From: Saccharum officinarum
Taxonomy: Eukaryota > Streptophyta > Magnoliopsida > Poales > Poaceae
DNA length: 64,000 nucleotides
Reading direction: 5' to 3'
NCBI GenBank assembly: GCA_020631735.1
Contig: CM036223.1
Span: forward strand, 9,028,191 to 9,092,190
Shown: one piece after another, positions 21,282 to 30,572 of the stretch
Position numbering within the stretch: the first letter of the stretch is position 1
How the letters are laid out: each line of letters opens with the position of its first letter
Notes under the pieces: generated by a model
What the model was told of the DNA's origin: nothing
What the model saw: the letters and a program-made list of their open reading frames with translations, nothing else
Database searches by the model: none
Made by a program: the position numbers and the translations under genes

Positions 21282-21973
21282 AAAATAGAAGGCCTTTATG
21301 TAATAAGAACGTTCTTAGTAACGTCAGTTGAGTATTCGAGTCTGTCGTGTGGTTTGAACTTTGGTGTGATAGTTGCTTTATCATTATGCTTATGTGTGAG
21401 TTAGATTTTTATTATGAGTGTTGGGGCTTGTAGGCATGTCTACAAGTTCCATTCTTAAGAATAAAAGTTTATTAGTCAAGGGAATAATAGTGGGGTTTGG
21501 CATTGTCACGTTTCTGTCCTTGCTGTTTTCTGGAGTAGTCTGCAATGTTTCTGATATGGTTCAAAAATGGTTCGTGCAACATTTATGAAATTTTTATGAG
21601 AGAAACTAGGCTTAATCACCTTTCAAATGCCACTGGAATCACCTTTTTATCTGATCTGGTTCGAGAGATATAACTGTCACAATTTAAAGTTTCTGCACAG
21701 TCTGGAATCTGGAACAGTTTCTGTTGTGCCTTATTTTTCATTAACTTAACTACAGAATCTGGTTTTATGGTCCAAATAGAAGTTGTGGGGAATTTCATAA
21801 GCTTTCCAACCATATAAAGCACGCCTCCATTGGACTTCTGTAGTTCGAGATATTATTGATTTACTGAACTGTTAACATTGATATTCGCCCAGAAAACTTT
21901 TAGATCTTATTCTTTATCTTATAAGTGGTTGATAACATGGAAATCTCAAAGTTTACATTCTTATGGATGGAAG
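21282..21973 (+). other. Leader between ORF1 and gag
   Basis: No frame of note. Contains TATTATGAGTGTTGGGGCTTGTAG and sequence with phrases such as GGGGAATTTCATAAGCTTTCC, similar in style to LTR/leader DNA elsewhere in the window (for example about 36850). It probably includes untranslated leader of gag. Confidence 0.4.
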
Positions 21974-22294
21974 ATGGCCGGAAGAGGAAGAGGCAGGGGT
22001 CATGGAGGTGTTCCCCTGAATCCACCACCACCACCGCCACCAACTATTGAGCAACTTCTAGCAGTGCAGACGCAACTTATGCAACAATTGGTGCAGAACC
22101 AACACAATCATCCAGTTGCTGGGGCACCACCACATGATAAGCATGGTGAGTTTTTGAAGGGTCATCCCCCGGTGTTCATGCACGCCGCTGATCCATTGGA
22201 AGCAAATGATTGGCTCCATGCCGTGGAAAAGCAACTCAACATTGCACAATGTGATGACCGGCAGAAGGTGTTGTTTGCTTCTGGACAACTCCAG
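21974..22294 (+). pseudogene. Ty3/gypsy gag N-terminal fragment
   Basis: Start taken at MAGRGRGRGHGG, a typical grass Tekay/Del gag N-terminus. It is followed by a proline run, TIEQLLAVQTQLMQQL, and the conserved gag core (FLKGHPPVFMHAADPLEANDW, AVEKQLNIAQCDD, ASGQLQG). Only about 107 residues remain. The sequence then passes without a frame break into CACTA transposase sequence at 22295. Gag C-terminus, zinc knuckle and pol are absent. The upstream frame opens from 21878, but the ATG at 21974 fits the family start. Confidence 0.85.
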
Positions 22295-22928
22295 GGACCA
22301 CATGCACAGAAATTTGTCAGCCATTGTGGGTACCTTGTAAGGGATAGGATCCCGATCAATGCTCGTGAATGGAAGCAAAAGAAAGAGGCTCCTCATATTA
22401 GTTTTGTCTCTGATCATGACAAGGCACTAGTTTGGCAAGATGTCCTTTAACATTTCACGCTCGATACAGAAGATGAAGCTTTGAAGGAGAGAGTTAGGAA
22501 TTGGGCTATGAAGAAGATGGCCACACAATTCTAGTGTTGGAAAAAGAAATTGTACAACACATTTATCAAGAAGAACCTGACGCCAGATTTCAACACTAAG
22601 GCCTATGTCAAGTTGAGGCTGTTTTGGGATGAGTTTATACAGTTCAAGACATCAGAAGTGGGTGAGGCACGGGTGAGAAGGAACCAACAGAATGCCCGAC
22701 AAAAGCAATACCACCAACACTTGGGATCAGGTGGCTACAAGAGTGCCATTCCTAAGTGGGAAAGAATGGAACGGGAGATTCTTGCCAAGGGGATCGAACC
22801 AGAATCAATCAATTGGCCTGAGCGCGCCAAGTATTGGTTTTTCGGTCTGGGGGATGCCTAGACCTAGAGACCGGAAAGATAGTGTATGGCACAAAACTCC
22901 AAAGAGCAGTAAAAAGATTTGCTTATGC
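22295..22928 (+). pseudogene. TNPA-type (Transposase_24) fragment, copy 1
   Basis: Reads HAQKFVSHCGYLVRDRIPIN, APHISFVSDHDKALVWQDVL, then past a TAA (22448-22450) ALKERVRNWAMKKMATQF, a TAG, LYNTFIKKNLTPDFNTKAY, ARVRRNQQNARQKQYHQHL and ESINWPERAKYW. This is the plant Ptta/En/Spm Transposase_24 family, the TNPA-like DNA-binding protein of CACTA elements. It is a near-identical duplicate of 23784-24421 and lacks the exon upstream. It begins abruptly in gag and ends abruptly at TATGCTCGA, where the telomere-like tract starts. Non-functional. Confidence 0.85.
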
Positions 22929-23320
22929 TCGACCCTAAACCCTAAACGAAACCCGAAACTCGAAACACTAAACCCAAAACCCGAAACCCCAAACCGAAAC
23001 CCTAAACCCTAAACTCCAAACCCTAAAACCCAAAACCCAAAACCCAAAACCCGAAACCCCCAACCCCCAAACCCGAAACCTGAAACCCAAAACCTTGAAA
23101 CCCCAAACCCCAGACCCCAAACCCCAAACCCTAAACCAAAACCCGAAACCCTAAACCCTAAACCCTAAACCCTAAACCCTAAAACCCTAAACCCTAAATC
23201 CTACCCGAAACCCTAAACCCAAAACCCGAAACCCTAAGTGTTCGATCACATACATGTATGTAAACCCTAAGTGTTCGATCACATACATGCATCTAAACCC
23301 TAACCCTAAACCCTAAGTGT
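22929..23320 (+). repeat. Interstitial telomere-like tract (CCCTAAA and variants)
   Basis: About 390 bp of CCCTAAA units mixed with CCCGAAA, CCCAAAA and CCCCAAA variants. The purest run is at about 23147-23200. Near its end two 40-bp direct repeats carrying CTAAGTGTTCGATCACATACATG interrupt it. CCCTAAA is the plant telomere repeat. The tract begins immediately at the break of the transposase fragment and ends before the intact-looking exon at 23411. Confidence 0.92.
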
Positions 23321-23410
23321 TGACATGTATAAAGATCCTTTTCATATAACTTGTTTTCTTTTTTACCATGACAAATTTAGTTCTAACGTCCTACACATAT
23401 ATTTGCAGAA

Positions 23411-24480
23411 ATGGCCGACCTGAATGACAACATGGACGATGCCATGATAGATATTATCAACAATGGCGCCTTACAAGGTGCCCAATTAGAAGGTGATGAC
23501 AACAATCAAGAAGTAGATGACGGGAGTCAGTACTTTGCCGATTATGAAGATGAGGAAGACAATGCTGGTGAGGTCTATCTACAATCTCTTATGTATACAT
23601 GAAATTCAGAATAATTTCATTTGTTGTATAAATATATTTATTTAAATCTTTGTGTTTCTACATTCGTAGCCCTCTGGATCGACGACAACAATGGGGAAGA
23701 GTAGAAATGTAAGAGGCCCGAAGAAGTCGTTGGAGGGTCGATTCATTCTCTTGGAATTCGAGGAGGATACAGGCAAAGTACTTGGACCACATGCACAGAA
23801 ATTTGTCAGCCATTGTGGGTACCTTGTAAGGGACAGGATCTCGATCAATGCTCGTGAATGGAAGCAAAAGAAAGAGGCTCCTCATATTAGTTTTGTCTCT
23901 GATCGTGACAAGGCACTAGTTTGGCAAGATGTCCTTTAACATTTCGCGCTCGATACAGAAGATGAAGCTTTGAAGGAGAGAGTTAGGAACTGGGCTATGA
24001 AGAAGATGGCCACATAATTCCAGTGTTGGAAAAACAAATTGTACAACACATTTATCAAGAAGAACCTGACGCCAGATTTCAACACTAAGGCCTATGTCAA
24101 GTTGAGGTTGTTTTGGGATGAGTTTATACAGTTCAAGACATCAGAAGAGGGTGAGGCACGAGTGAGAAGGAACCAACAGAATGCCCGACAAAAGCAATAC
24201 CACCAACACTTGGGATCAGGTGGCTACAAGAGTGCCATTCCTAAGTGGGAAAGAATGGAACGGGAGATTCTTGCCAAGGGGATCGAACCAGAATCAATCA
24301 ACTGGCCTGAGCGCACCAAGTATTGGCTTTTCGGTCTGGGGGATGCCTGGACCTAGAGACCGGAAAGATAGTGTATGGCACAAAACTCCAAAGAGCAGTA
24401 GAAAGATTTGCTTATGCTCGAGGCTTGGCTGAGAGTGGCAGGTGGTAGCCGAACAGAGATAAGGATGAGCTGACAAGATG
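23411..24480 (+). pseudogene. TNPA-type (Transposase_24) gene remnant, copy 2
   Basis: The first exon starts at ATG 23411 (MADLNDNMDDAMIDI) and ends in an acidic SQYFADYEDEEDNAGE segment. A GT at about 23570 and an AG at about 23670 bound a likely intron. The next exon (KSRNVRGPKKSLEGR, then HAQKFVSHCGYLVRD onward) is the Transposase_24 domain. Internal TAA codons at 23937-23939 and near 24015 disable it. Translation similarity runs to about 24356 and the DNA match with family sequence to about 24480. In CACTA elements this product binds subterminal repeats; those repeats are present downstream at 25387-25563. Confidence 0.8.
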
Positions 24481-24519
24481 TTTCTTTTTTCACTTGGCAA
24501 AGCAGTTTTTCAAAGCACA

Positions 24520-25120
24520 TTTTGAAGCCCTAAACGAATTCAAATCAAAAAATTTTCAACTACAAAGTTTCATAACTTTTCAAAATCTATAAAGTTTATC
24601 TTGGTCATTTCTTCATTCGACAAAGCGACAGTAACGTTGTTCACAAAATCTACACGTCTCTCGTATAGTTTCATGAAACTACAAGAGAGATATAAGATTT
24701 GTGAATAATGTTAGGACCACGACCTCAGATGTAAAAACTTCCTAAATAAAAAGTGTAGATCTCGAAAAGTTATAAAACATTGTAGTTGACAACATTTTAA
24801 TTTGAAATCATGTTGTCATGCAAAATTGCATCCGAATTTCAAAAATTTAAAATTTGAATTTTTCAAAAGACCTCGGATGGAAAAACAACCAAAATAAACT
24901 TTGTAGATCTTGAAATGTTATGAAACTTTGTAGTTGACAACTTTTTAATTTGAAATCATCTTGTCATGCAAAACTACGTTTGAAATTCAAAATTTTAAAA
25001 TTTGAATTTTTCAAATGACCTCGGATGGAGAAACTTCCTAAATGAAAATTGTAGATCTTGAAAAGTTATGAAACTTTGTAGTTGACAACTTTTTTATTTG
25101 AATTCGTTTATGGTCTCAAA
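24520..25120. repeat. Tandem AT-rich repeats of a CACTA element
   Basis: Three diverged units of roughly 170-180 bp, each with ATCTTGAAAAGTTATGAAAC, TTTGTAGTTGACAAC, TTTGAAATCAT, TTGTCATGCAAAA and GACCTCGGATGG. The same words occur in reverse orientation at 46070-46400 inside the small CACTA element, so this array belongs to the CACTA family and not to host DNA. Confidence 0.85.
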
Positions 25121-25191
25121 CAATCAATTTACACATGATTTTGTATAATATTTGGGGAACCGAAATGGAATATAGACACAAATGAAAAAGA

Positions 25192-25252
25192 GGTGTAGTG
25201 GCAGAGGAGCTCGAGCATGTGTGAGAGGTCGCAGGTTCAATTCCTGCTGGGC
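25192..25252 (+). repeat. tRNA-like motif inside a CACTA element
   Basis: GGTGTAGTGGCAGAGGAG resembles an A box region and CGCAGGTTCAATTCCTGC a B box with T-arm (GGTTCAATTCC), 45 bases apart. No acceptor stem or sensible anticodon arm closes, so it is not a working tRNA gene. A related motif lies in the other orientation in the CACTA element at 45739-46539. Confidence 0.6.
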
Positions 25253-25386
25253 ATAAAGTTTGGAAAAATTGCTTTGGCTGCTCACTTGGGAGCAGTTGCC
25301 ATATGATTGGTCGGTGGGTCCCTCTCCCAATTAAAAAATAAATTTTAATTTTTTTTTTTCTATTTTTTCAGATTTTTTTGGTTTGG

Positions 25387-25563
25387 CCTTTGCCGAGTAT
25401 CAGGTACTTAGTAAAGCCTTTGCCGAGTGTCCGATAAAAGACACTCGACAAAGGCCGCTTTGCCGATAGTTTTTTTACCGTGTGCTTTTTGCCGAGTGTG
25501 GCACTCGGCAAAGCCTTTGCCGAGTGCCCTGGACACTCGGCAAAGCGCCTGATTCCAGTAGTG
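25387..25563. mobile_element. CACTA 3' end with subterminal repeats
   Basis: Alternating CTTTGCCGAGTG and CACTCGGCAAAG motifs lead to GCGCCTGATTCCAGTAGTG, ending at 25563. This is the inverse of the panicoid CACTA terminus CACTACTGGAATCAGGCGC. The following TAG would be the 3-bp target duplication. The matching left end is not present, because the left part of this element was lost at the gag junction at 22295. Confidence 0.88.
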
Positions 25564-27001
25564 TAGTTGCAACAACAACGACGACGACGATGACAACACC
25601 AAAAGGCAGAACTAGTTTTCTATCCATACCTATTTTCACCTCATTTCAACTAGTCAGAAAGCCTGTTAAAACCAGAAGTTGGTCGAAGATAGTTGGCGGC
25701 TTAGTTGAGTGGGTATGCAGGGAGTTGCCTGTGTGCATTTTGTATGCATAGTGCGTGCGGCTAAACACACGAAAGAACTACGTAGGGTTCTAGCAGTGTG
25801 TACATGCTTGCGGTCTAACTTTTCTTTAATAGGCCTCCCTTGACTAAACATCAGATATAATGTTGGGAACTTGATTCTTCATGTGTTAGCGATTCAACAT
25901 CGAGTGATGTTATGTCAAAGGAGCTACCTTCCTTGCTGCCTTACAAAGCTTTTTCGATTGCGTCCACAGGGATAGGGTGTGTGTATGTATTCATAGGGGT
26001 GAGTTTGTGTATTATGAGCTGTCACATCACGTTGGGGTAGAGCTTGCTCTCACCCAAATCAAGAATATATGATTTCAAACCTTGCAGCAGATAATTTACA
26101 AGAAATCTGTATATGTTGATTGATAGTATATAGCTCCTACTCTGGTCCTTATAAAACACAAATATCTGGAAGTTGGCAATTTGCGTGTATCGCCGATCTG
26201 GATATCAAATTTCCATTTAATTATTGGTGTTATTCAATTCTATAAGGATGCAGCATAATTTGATACTTTTCTTTTAGGGGGGAAAAACAAGCTGTGCTTC
26301 ATGAACTACATTCGGATATTAGATTCTGACGGATATCACATTCGGATGCATGCTGATGATGAGTTGTGTAAACTCTTTCACATGATAATGGGTTCATCTT
26401 AACTGGCCCTGCTTCCGTGATGCTGATATATAGTAAGTGCTGCCTAACAAATCAGAAGGATAGCTTGCAAACATAGTGCAGCTACTATATAACCCGCTTG
26501 TCATATTATTGTCAGATAAATAAACTCAGATAATCAGAACTGACGGTAGAATATTGGCTTGTGTAACTGACAGCAGCCAACTCAAGAAAACCAATAGGGA
26601 ACAGCTGATCAAACAATCAGCGACCTTAGAAATGCGCAGAGTTACCTGCTCAACTGAGATGACAAATAGATCTAGTTAAGTACGACGCATTCCGATCACA
26701 CTTTTAAGCACAAAATGGATATCCAAGGACCACAGAATCCACAGCAGCTCAGAACATTCGATGAATTTCATGACAAGTTACACATGTAATAAAACCTCAC
26801 AAAACTCTTGCTAGCTTATTCGACAAGTTCGACTCTTACAATCCCGAGGGTACATCCTAAGCAGACTCAGACTTGGTGTACATCCTAACGGCAACAGCCA
26901 AGCCTGCCAGGGGAACCGAAAGAAACAGCCAATGAGCGTTTTTCACTATGCACATTAGCCGTGTCTATCCACACGACCCAAACATGCACCGTGTCTCCCG
27001 T
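25564..27001. other. Intergenic, 3' side of the 527-aa gene
   Basis: Starts with a short ACAACAACGACGACGACG run. No coding similarity or terminal repeats recognised. The part nearest 27001 would contain the 3' untranslated region of the minus-strand gene. Confidence 0.4.
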
Positions 27002-28585
27002 TCATGGCCTACACTTAGACGCCACGATCTGATCTCGCTTCTCGCCACGCCCCGCAGCAAGCACACGGAGGCCATGCAATCCATGAGCTCGTGCATACAT
27101 GCTTAATAAAATCAAACAGTAAACAGAAAACATAAGAGGCACAACAAGTGTATCTGCTAGAAGCATTTGCTTAGCTAAGAAAAATATAATCAATGCTTTG
27201 CATGGAACATCTAGGCACAAGCTTAACAGCCGGATCGCTCCCTCCAACTCTGAGGACGATGGCGCAGCCGTAGTTTGCCCCCGCCACTGACGCAGCACCA
27301 ACATACAAAGGGATGGCAGAATCACCGAAGAGAGAACAGCAACAATGGCTGATGACATGTTGCCCCAATCTTCCGCCTCATCTGTGTCTGTGACAATAAT
27401 GGATGCAAGGATACCTACAAGACAGAGGAGTGGGAGCTCAGCCTTGCGGACCACCGCCTTGACGGTGCGGACGGCACAAGCAGCAGCGCCGTCGTCACTG
27501 CTGCCAAGGTAGATGGTGAGCCAAGCTAGTGCTGCAACAAGCTCCGGCATGCAAACAAGCAGCACGTATTCACCCAGCAGTTCCGCTGCCATGGTGTGGG
27601 CTGTCATCAGCCCCATCACGAGGAAGGCCCTGTGGATAACCGCAAATGCCGGCGCTACATCGAATTCTGAAGGAAGCCTCTCCATCATCAGTGTAAGCTC
27701 ACCCAGGGAGCAGCTGAGGAAGAGGAGGCAATTTGTCATCTCCATGTTCCTAACATATCTCATGAAGCATAGTAACATGGAGGGCGTTCGCACCATCCAT
27801 AACAGATCCCGTCTCTTTTCTTCTTCTCCTTCTCCTCCTCCCCTCACTTCCTTCTTTCCTGTGTGATAACCCTTAATTTCAATTTCATTAATATTCGAGA
27901 GCAGAAAATTGTCATGGGAAGGGCTAGCTACTTCTTCCTCCTCATGTCCAACCTCCCCTCTCTCTTTTTCTTCTCGCCTCAGTTTTTTCTTCCCTGTGTG
28001 ATCCTCAGTCCTACTAGACCCCTCCACACTGATGTCACCGAAGCCATCACCTTTGGATTCTTCTTCTTCTCCCCTCACTTCCTTCTTTTCTGTGTGACCC
28101 TTAGTTTTAATTTCTTCTTCCCCCTCTCCAGCCTCCCCTCTTTCTCTGCCATCAGCTTTGGTAGTAGTGGCAATAATACCATCATCAGCCTTGTTAGCAT
28201 CATTATCATCACGCTCCAAGTGACCCTTTCGAGAGACTATTACGAACAATGAAACGATGAAAATCAGCAAGATGATGAGAATGATGGCCAGACTGCTATA
28301 CCTTTTATCTACCATAAGTAAATTTCCAAAAATTGTGCATAACTTAGCAACAGCATTGGCACATGCAACAAAGCTGCGAAATTGGCTCCGCTTGAATAGA
28401 GCTATTTCCGAAGGGACAAGTCTCAATCCATTTATGCACGTTAACACATAGCAGAGAAAATGATGAGCATGAGTAACAGCAGACTGCACCACCGTAGCAG
28501 GTTCAAAACTATCTATTTTCACGGGGTAAATACTGAGGGTCCATGTGACGAGTTCCGCAAAGACATCCATGAATACTCCTGACAT
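27002..28585 (-). CDS. Multi-pass membrane protein with charged repeat linker (527 aa)
   Basis: One uninterrupted minus-strand frame starting MSGVFMDVFAEL. I do not recognise the family. Hydrophobic segments at about residues 37-56, 72-92 and 97-118 are followed by a highly charged, mostly Glu/Lys linker (119-262). Seven further hydrophobic segments follow at about 283-300, 315-335, 340-362, 383-400, 411-432, 450-475 and 479-500. The linker contains three imperfect repeats of HTGKKEVRGEEEE (at about 163, 195 and 240), plausibly grown by slippage, since the DNA is GAAGAAGA-rich there. The C-terminus is basic. It has no close gene neighbour. The overall plan (many short helices, small soluble tail) recalls the 403-aa gene at 4391, but no motif clearly links them. 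Confidence 0.65.
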   Translation of the reverse strand: MSGVFMDVFAELVTWTLSIYPVKIDSFEPATVVQSAVTHAHHFLCYVLTCINGLRLVPSEIALFKRSQFRSFVACANAVAKLCTIFGNLLMVDKRYSSLAIILIILLIFIVSLFVIVSRKGHLERDDNDANKADDGIIATTTKADGRERGEAGEGEEEIKTKGHTEKKEVRGEEEESKGDGFGDISVEGSSRTEDHTGKKKLRREEKERGEVGHEEEEVASPSHDNFLLSNINEIEIKGYHTGKKEVRGGGEGEEEKRRDLLWMVRTPSMLLCFMRYVRNMEMTNCLLFLSCSLGELTLMMERLPSEFDVAPAFAVIHRAFLVMGLMTAHTMAAELLGEYVLLVCMPELVAALAWLTIYLGSSDDGAAACAVRTVKAVVRKAELPLLCLVGILASIIVTDTDEAEDWGNMSSAIVAVLSSVILPSLCMLVLRQWRGQTTAAPSSSELEGAIRLLSLCLDVPCKALIIFFLAKQMLLADTLVVPLMFSVYCLILLSMYARAHGLHGLRVLAAGRGEKRDQIVASKCRP

Positions 28586-29344
28586 GTTAAGCTGGATTCA
28601 AGGCAAACAAGGAAGACCGTGATCAGTGATAAAACTTCTACTACAACATATACTAAATGGTCAAACTTCATGCGCAGGGGCAAGCAAATCCTTCTTTTTT
28701 CCCAGGAAAGTGCGTAAAATAAAAACTTGGATGTGGATCTATTTGTTCCTTTTCAAAGATTGATCCGATTTGCATTGGCAAAGACAACATTTACCTTATA
28801 TTAGTGAGATCTAGTAGCTTGATTGATTGCTTCCTGCCTTCCTCTGGCTAGCTGCTCCGACCAATGATATATATCAAGCTCTTGCAACTTTGTTCCCTTT
28901 CCCCTATTGAAAATATTGTCAAGAATAAACGCTAGCTCTCTCTCACAGGACGCAGATACTGTCCTTCAGAAGCTCATCCATACATTCCTGTGAGCAAGTA
29001 TGGCTGTAAATACTATGCACCTTGTTTGTCTGCTTCCCTAGTTGAGTCTCTCGACCTTGCTTATTGATTCCTTTTGATAGTGACGAATTTTTTATTGATG
29101 AGCTGTGATAATGGTTATTGACGTCTTTATTGGTCTTCTTTTCTTATTCCCCTTACTTTATATTGTATACAAGCAACTTGATGTTCTTTATTTTACTTGT
29201 CTAGACCATTATCACTACTCAGCAATCCATGACCATTCTTAGATAGTGGTGTAGCCTACTACGCGTGATTGTATAGTAACTAATTCAAATGACTTGTAAG
29301 CGGCTTTTACTAGCTGATGCATCACAAAAATAATATACTTACAT
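28586..29344. other. 5' flank of the 527-aa gene
   Basis: AT-rich. On the minus strand GATATATATCA near 28865-28876, about 290 bp before the ATG, is a possible TATA element, but the support is compositional only. Nothing else recognised up to the repeat complex at 29345. Confidence 0.35.
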
Positions 29345-29490
29345 GTGCGCACGAAGGTGTCCATGAAGTTTACTGCCTCTTTCCTTTCTCTTACCAACCA
29401 ATGGACTAACAATCCTCCCTATTACCAAAGAATGCACGGCAACTACAATAATATACTTCCATGTGCGTGCATTTTGTGACAGGTTGCAAT

Positions 29491-29977
29491 CATAGAAAAA
29501 AAATAGCGGGTTATAGCGGCGCTATAGTGGCCTGAGAGGCTTGACGCTACGCTATTGCTCTTTGTGTCGCTATGCCAACTTTGACCATTGTTACGAGCTA
29601 TAGCGCCGCTAAGCTGCATAGCTTTAGTGTTAAAATAGTGGCACTATTTCATATTTTTCTACTTATCATTTGCTTACTAATTTAATTAGTTATTTCCTAC
29701 TTATGATTTGCTACTAATTTGGTATTTTGAACAATTAAACACCGGAGTTTCACGAACTATGTTGTAATGTCATATTGGTAATGTTACCTATAGACTTGTG
29801 GAATCTTAGAAGTATATTTGTGTTCATCGAATTTTCATATTTGACATGTTTTTTGCATCAATTACTGGTGTTTTTCATGCTTATTTTATAAAAACGCTAT
29901 CTGTCTTAGCGCCGCTATGATATAGCTGCTCAAAAAAAGTTGCCGCTATTTTCAATAGCCTGCTATTTTAAACTATG
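29491..29977. mobile_element. hAT-like MITE (487 bp) inside repeat X
   Basis: Ends CATAGAAAAAAAATAGCGGG and CCTGCTATTTTAAACTATG are inverted repeats. Flanks GTTGCAAT (29483-29490) and ATTGCAAT (29978-29985) form an 8-bp duplication with one mismatch. The uninterrupted copy of repeat X at about 45547 reads GTTGCAGTTAATATTT, giving an empty-site comparison. Internal motifs TATAGCGGCGCTATAG are palindromic. Confidence 0.8.
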
Positions 29978-29994
29978 ATTGCAATTAATATTTT

Positions 29995-30214
29995 AGAAAA
30001 CGTATTTTTAGGTCTCTAAACTTGTGATAAGGTGGTGCACCGCACGTCCTTAAACTTGTCAAACGGTGCACCTGAGATCCATTATTGGACCATGCCAACT
30101 ACTTTGTTGCACTACTTAACAAGTTCAGAGACCTAGAAATGAGTTGTCAGTTTTTTGACCTAAGTGGCACCCATTAACATGTTCAAGAGACGACGGTCAT
30201 CATGCATTTAATTC
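29995..30214. mobile_element. Small insertion with 9-bp flanking repeats (220 bp)
   Basis: Absent from the copy of repeat X at about 45555, where TTAATATTTTTATCGCAAGC runs through. Flanks TAATATTTT (29986-29994) and TAACATTTT (30215-30223) look like a 9-bp duplication with one mismatch, the size made by Mutator-like elements. Internal inverted words TAGGTCTCTAAACTTGT and ACAAGTTCAGAGACCTA are seen, but the extreme ends are not clear inverted repeats. Confidence 0.55.
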
Positions 30215-30319
30215 TAACATTTTTATCACGAGCAATACCCACATGAAGAGCACAAACTTTGTATACATAGATTAGTTGATTAGGTTTCTTGTGAGGAGCT
30301 AATCTACTTGGATTATTTG

Positions 30320-30565
30320 AGTCCTAGCTAGAATCAGCAGGAGTGCTCATAGTTCTCTAAATTTATTCTAAAAACTAACCACTATTTTTTAGCAACATGC
30401 CATTTTGCATGTTTATAGAGAGGTGAGCACGCATCTATACTGTATGGACGGAGTGTCTATGGAGCTTTTTGAAGTTTTGTCTTCCCCAAAAATATTACGT
30501 CTGCTTCCACCAATGCACCGTAACAATAAAATATCTTTTATTTATGTATATACTCGCATTGGGAT
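30320..30565 (+). repeat. Repeat X, second direct copy, left piece
   Basis: Matches, in reverse complement, 46945-47130 (for example CAATGCACCGTAACAATAAA, ATCTTTTATTTATGTATATA). It continues at 45379 after the large CACTA element, so the CACTA insertion split it. The inverted copy shows the joined sequence. Confidence 0.85.
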
Positions 30566-30572
30566 CACTATC

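Larger units (their letters stand above)
29345..30310 (+). repeat. Dispersed repeat X, first direct copy
   Basis: Shares CTTTC..CTCTTACCAACCAATGG, ACTAACAATCCTCCCTATTACCAA, GAGCAATACCCACATGAAG and GCACAAACTTTGTATA with 45400-45640 (same orientation) and, inverted, with 46640-46880. Two small elements (29491-29977 and 29995-30214) interrupt this copy relative to the others. The class of X is unknown. Confidence 0.8.

Noticed and set aside
22929..23320. True chromosome end
   Set aside because: The tract is short, degenerate, and flanked on both sides by transposon sequence, so it is interstitial.
25192..25252. Genuine tRNA gene
   Set aside because: B box is good, but there is no acceptor stem or consistent anticodon arm, and it lies inside a CACTA element; kept only as a tRNA-like repeat.
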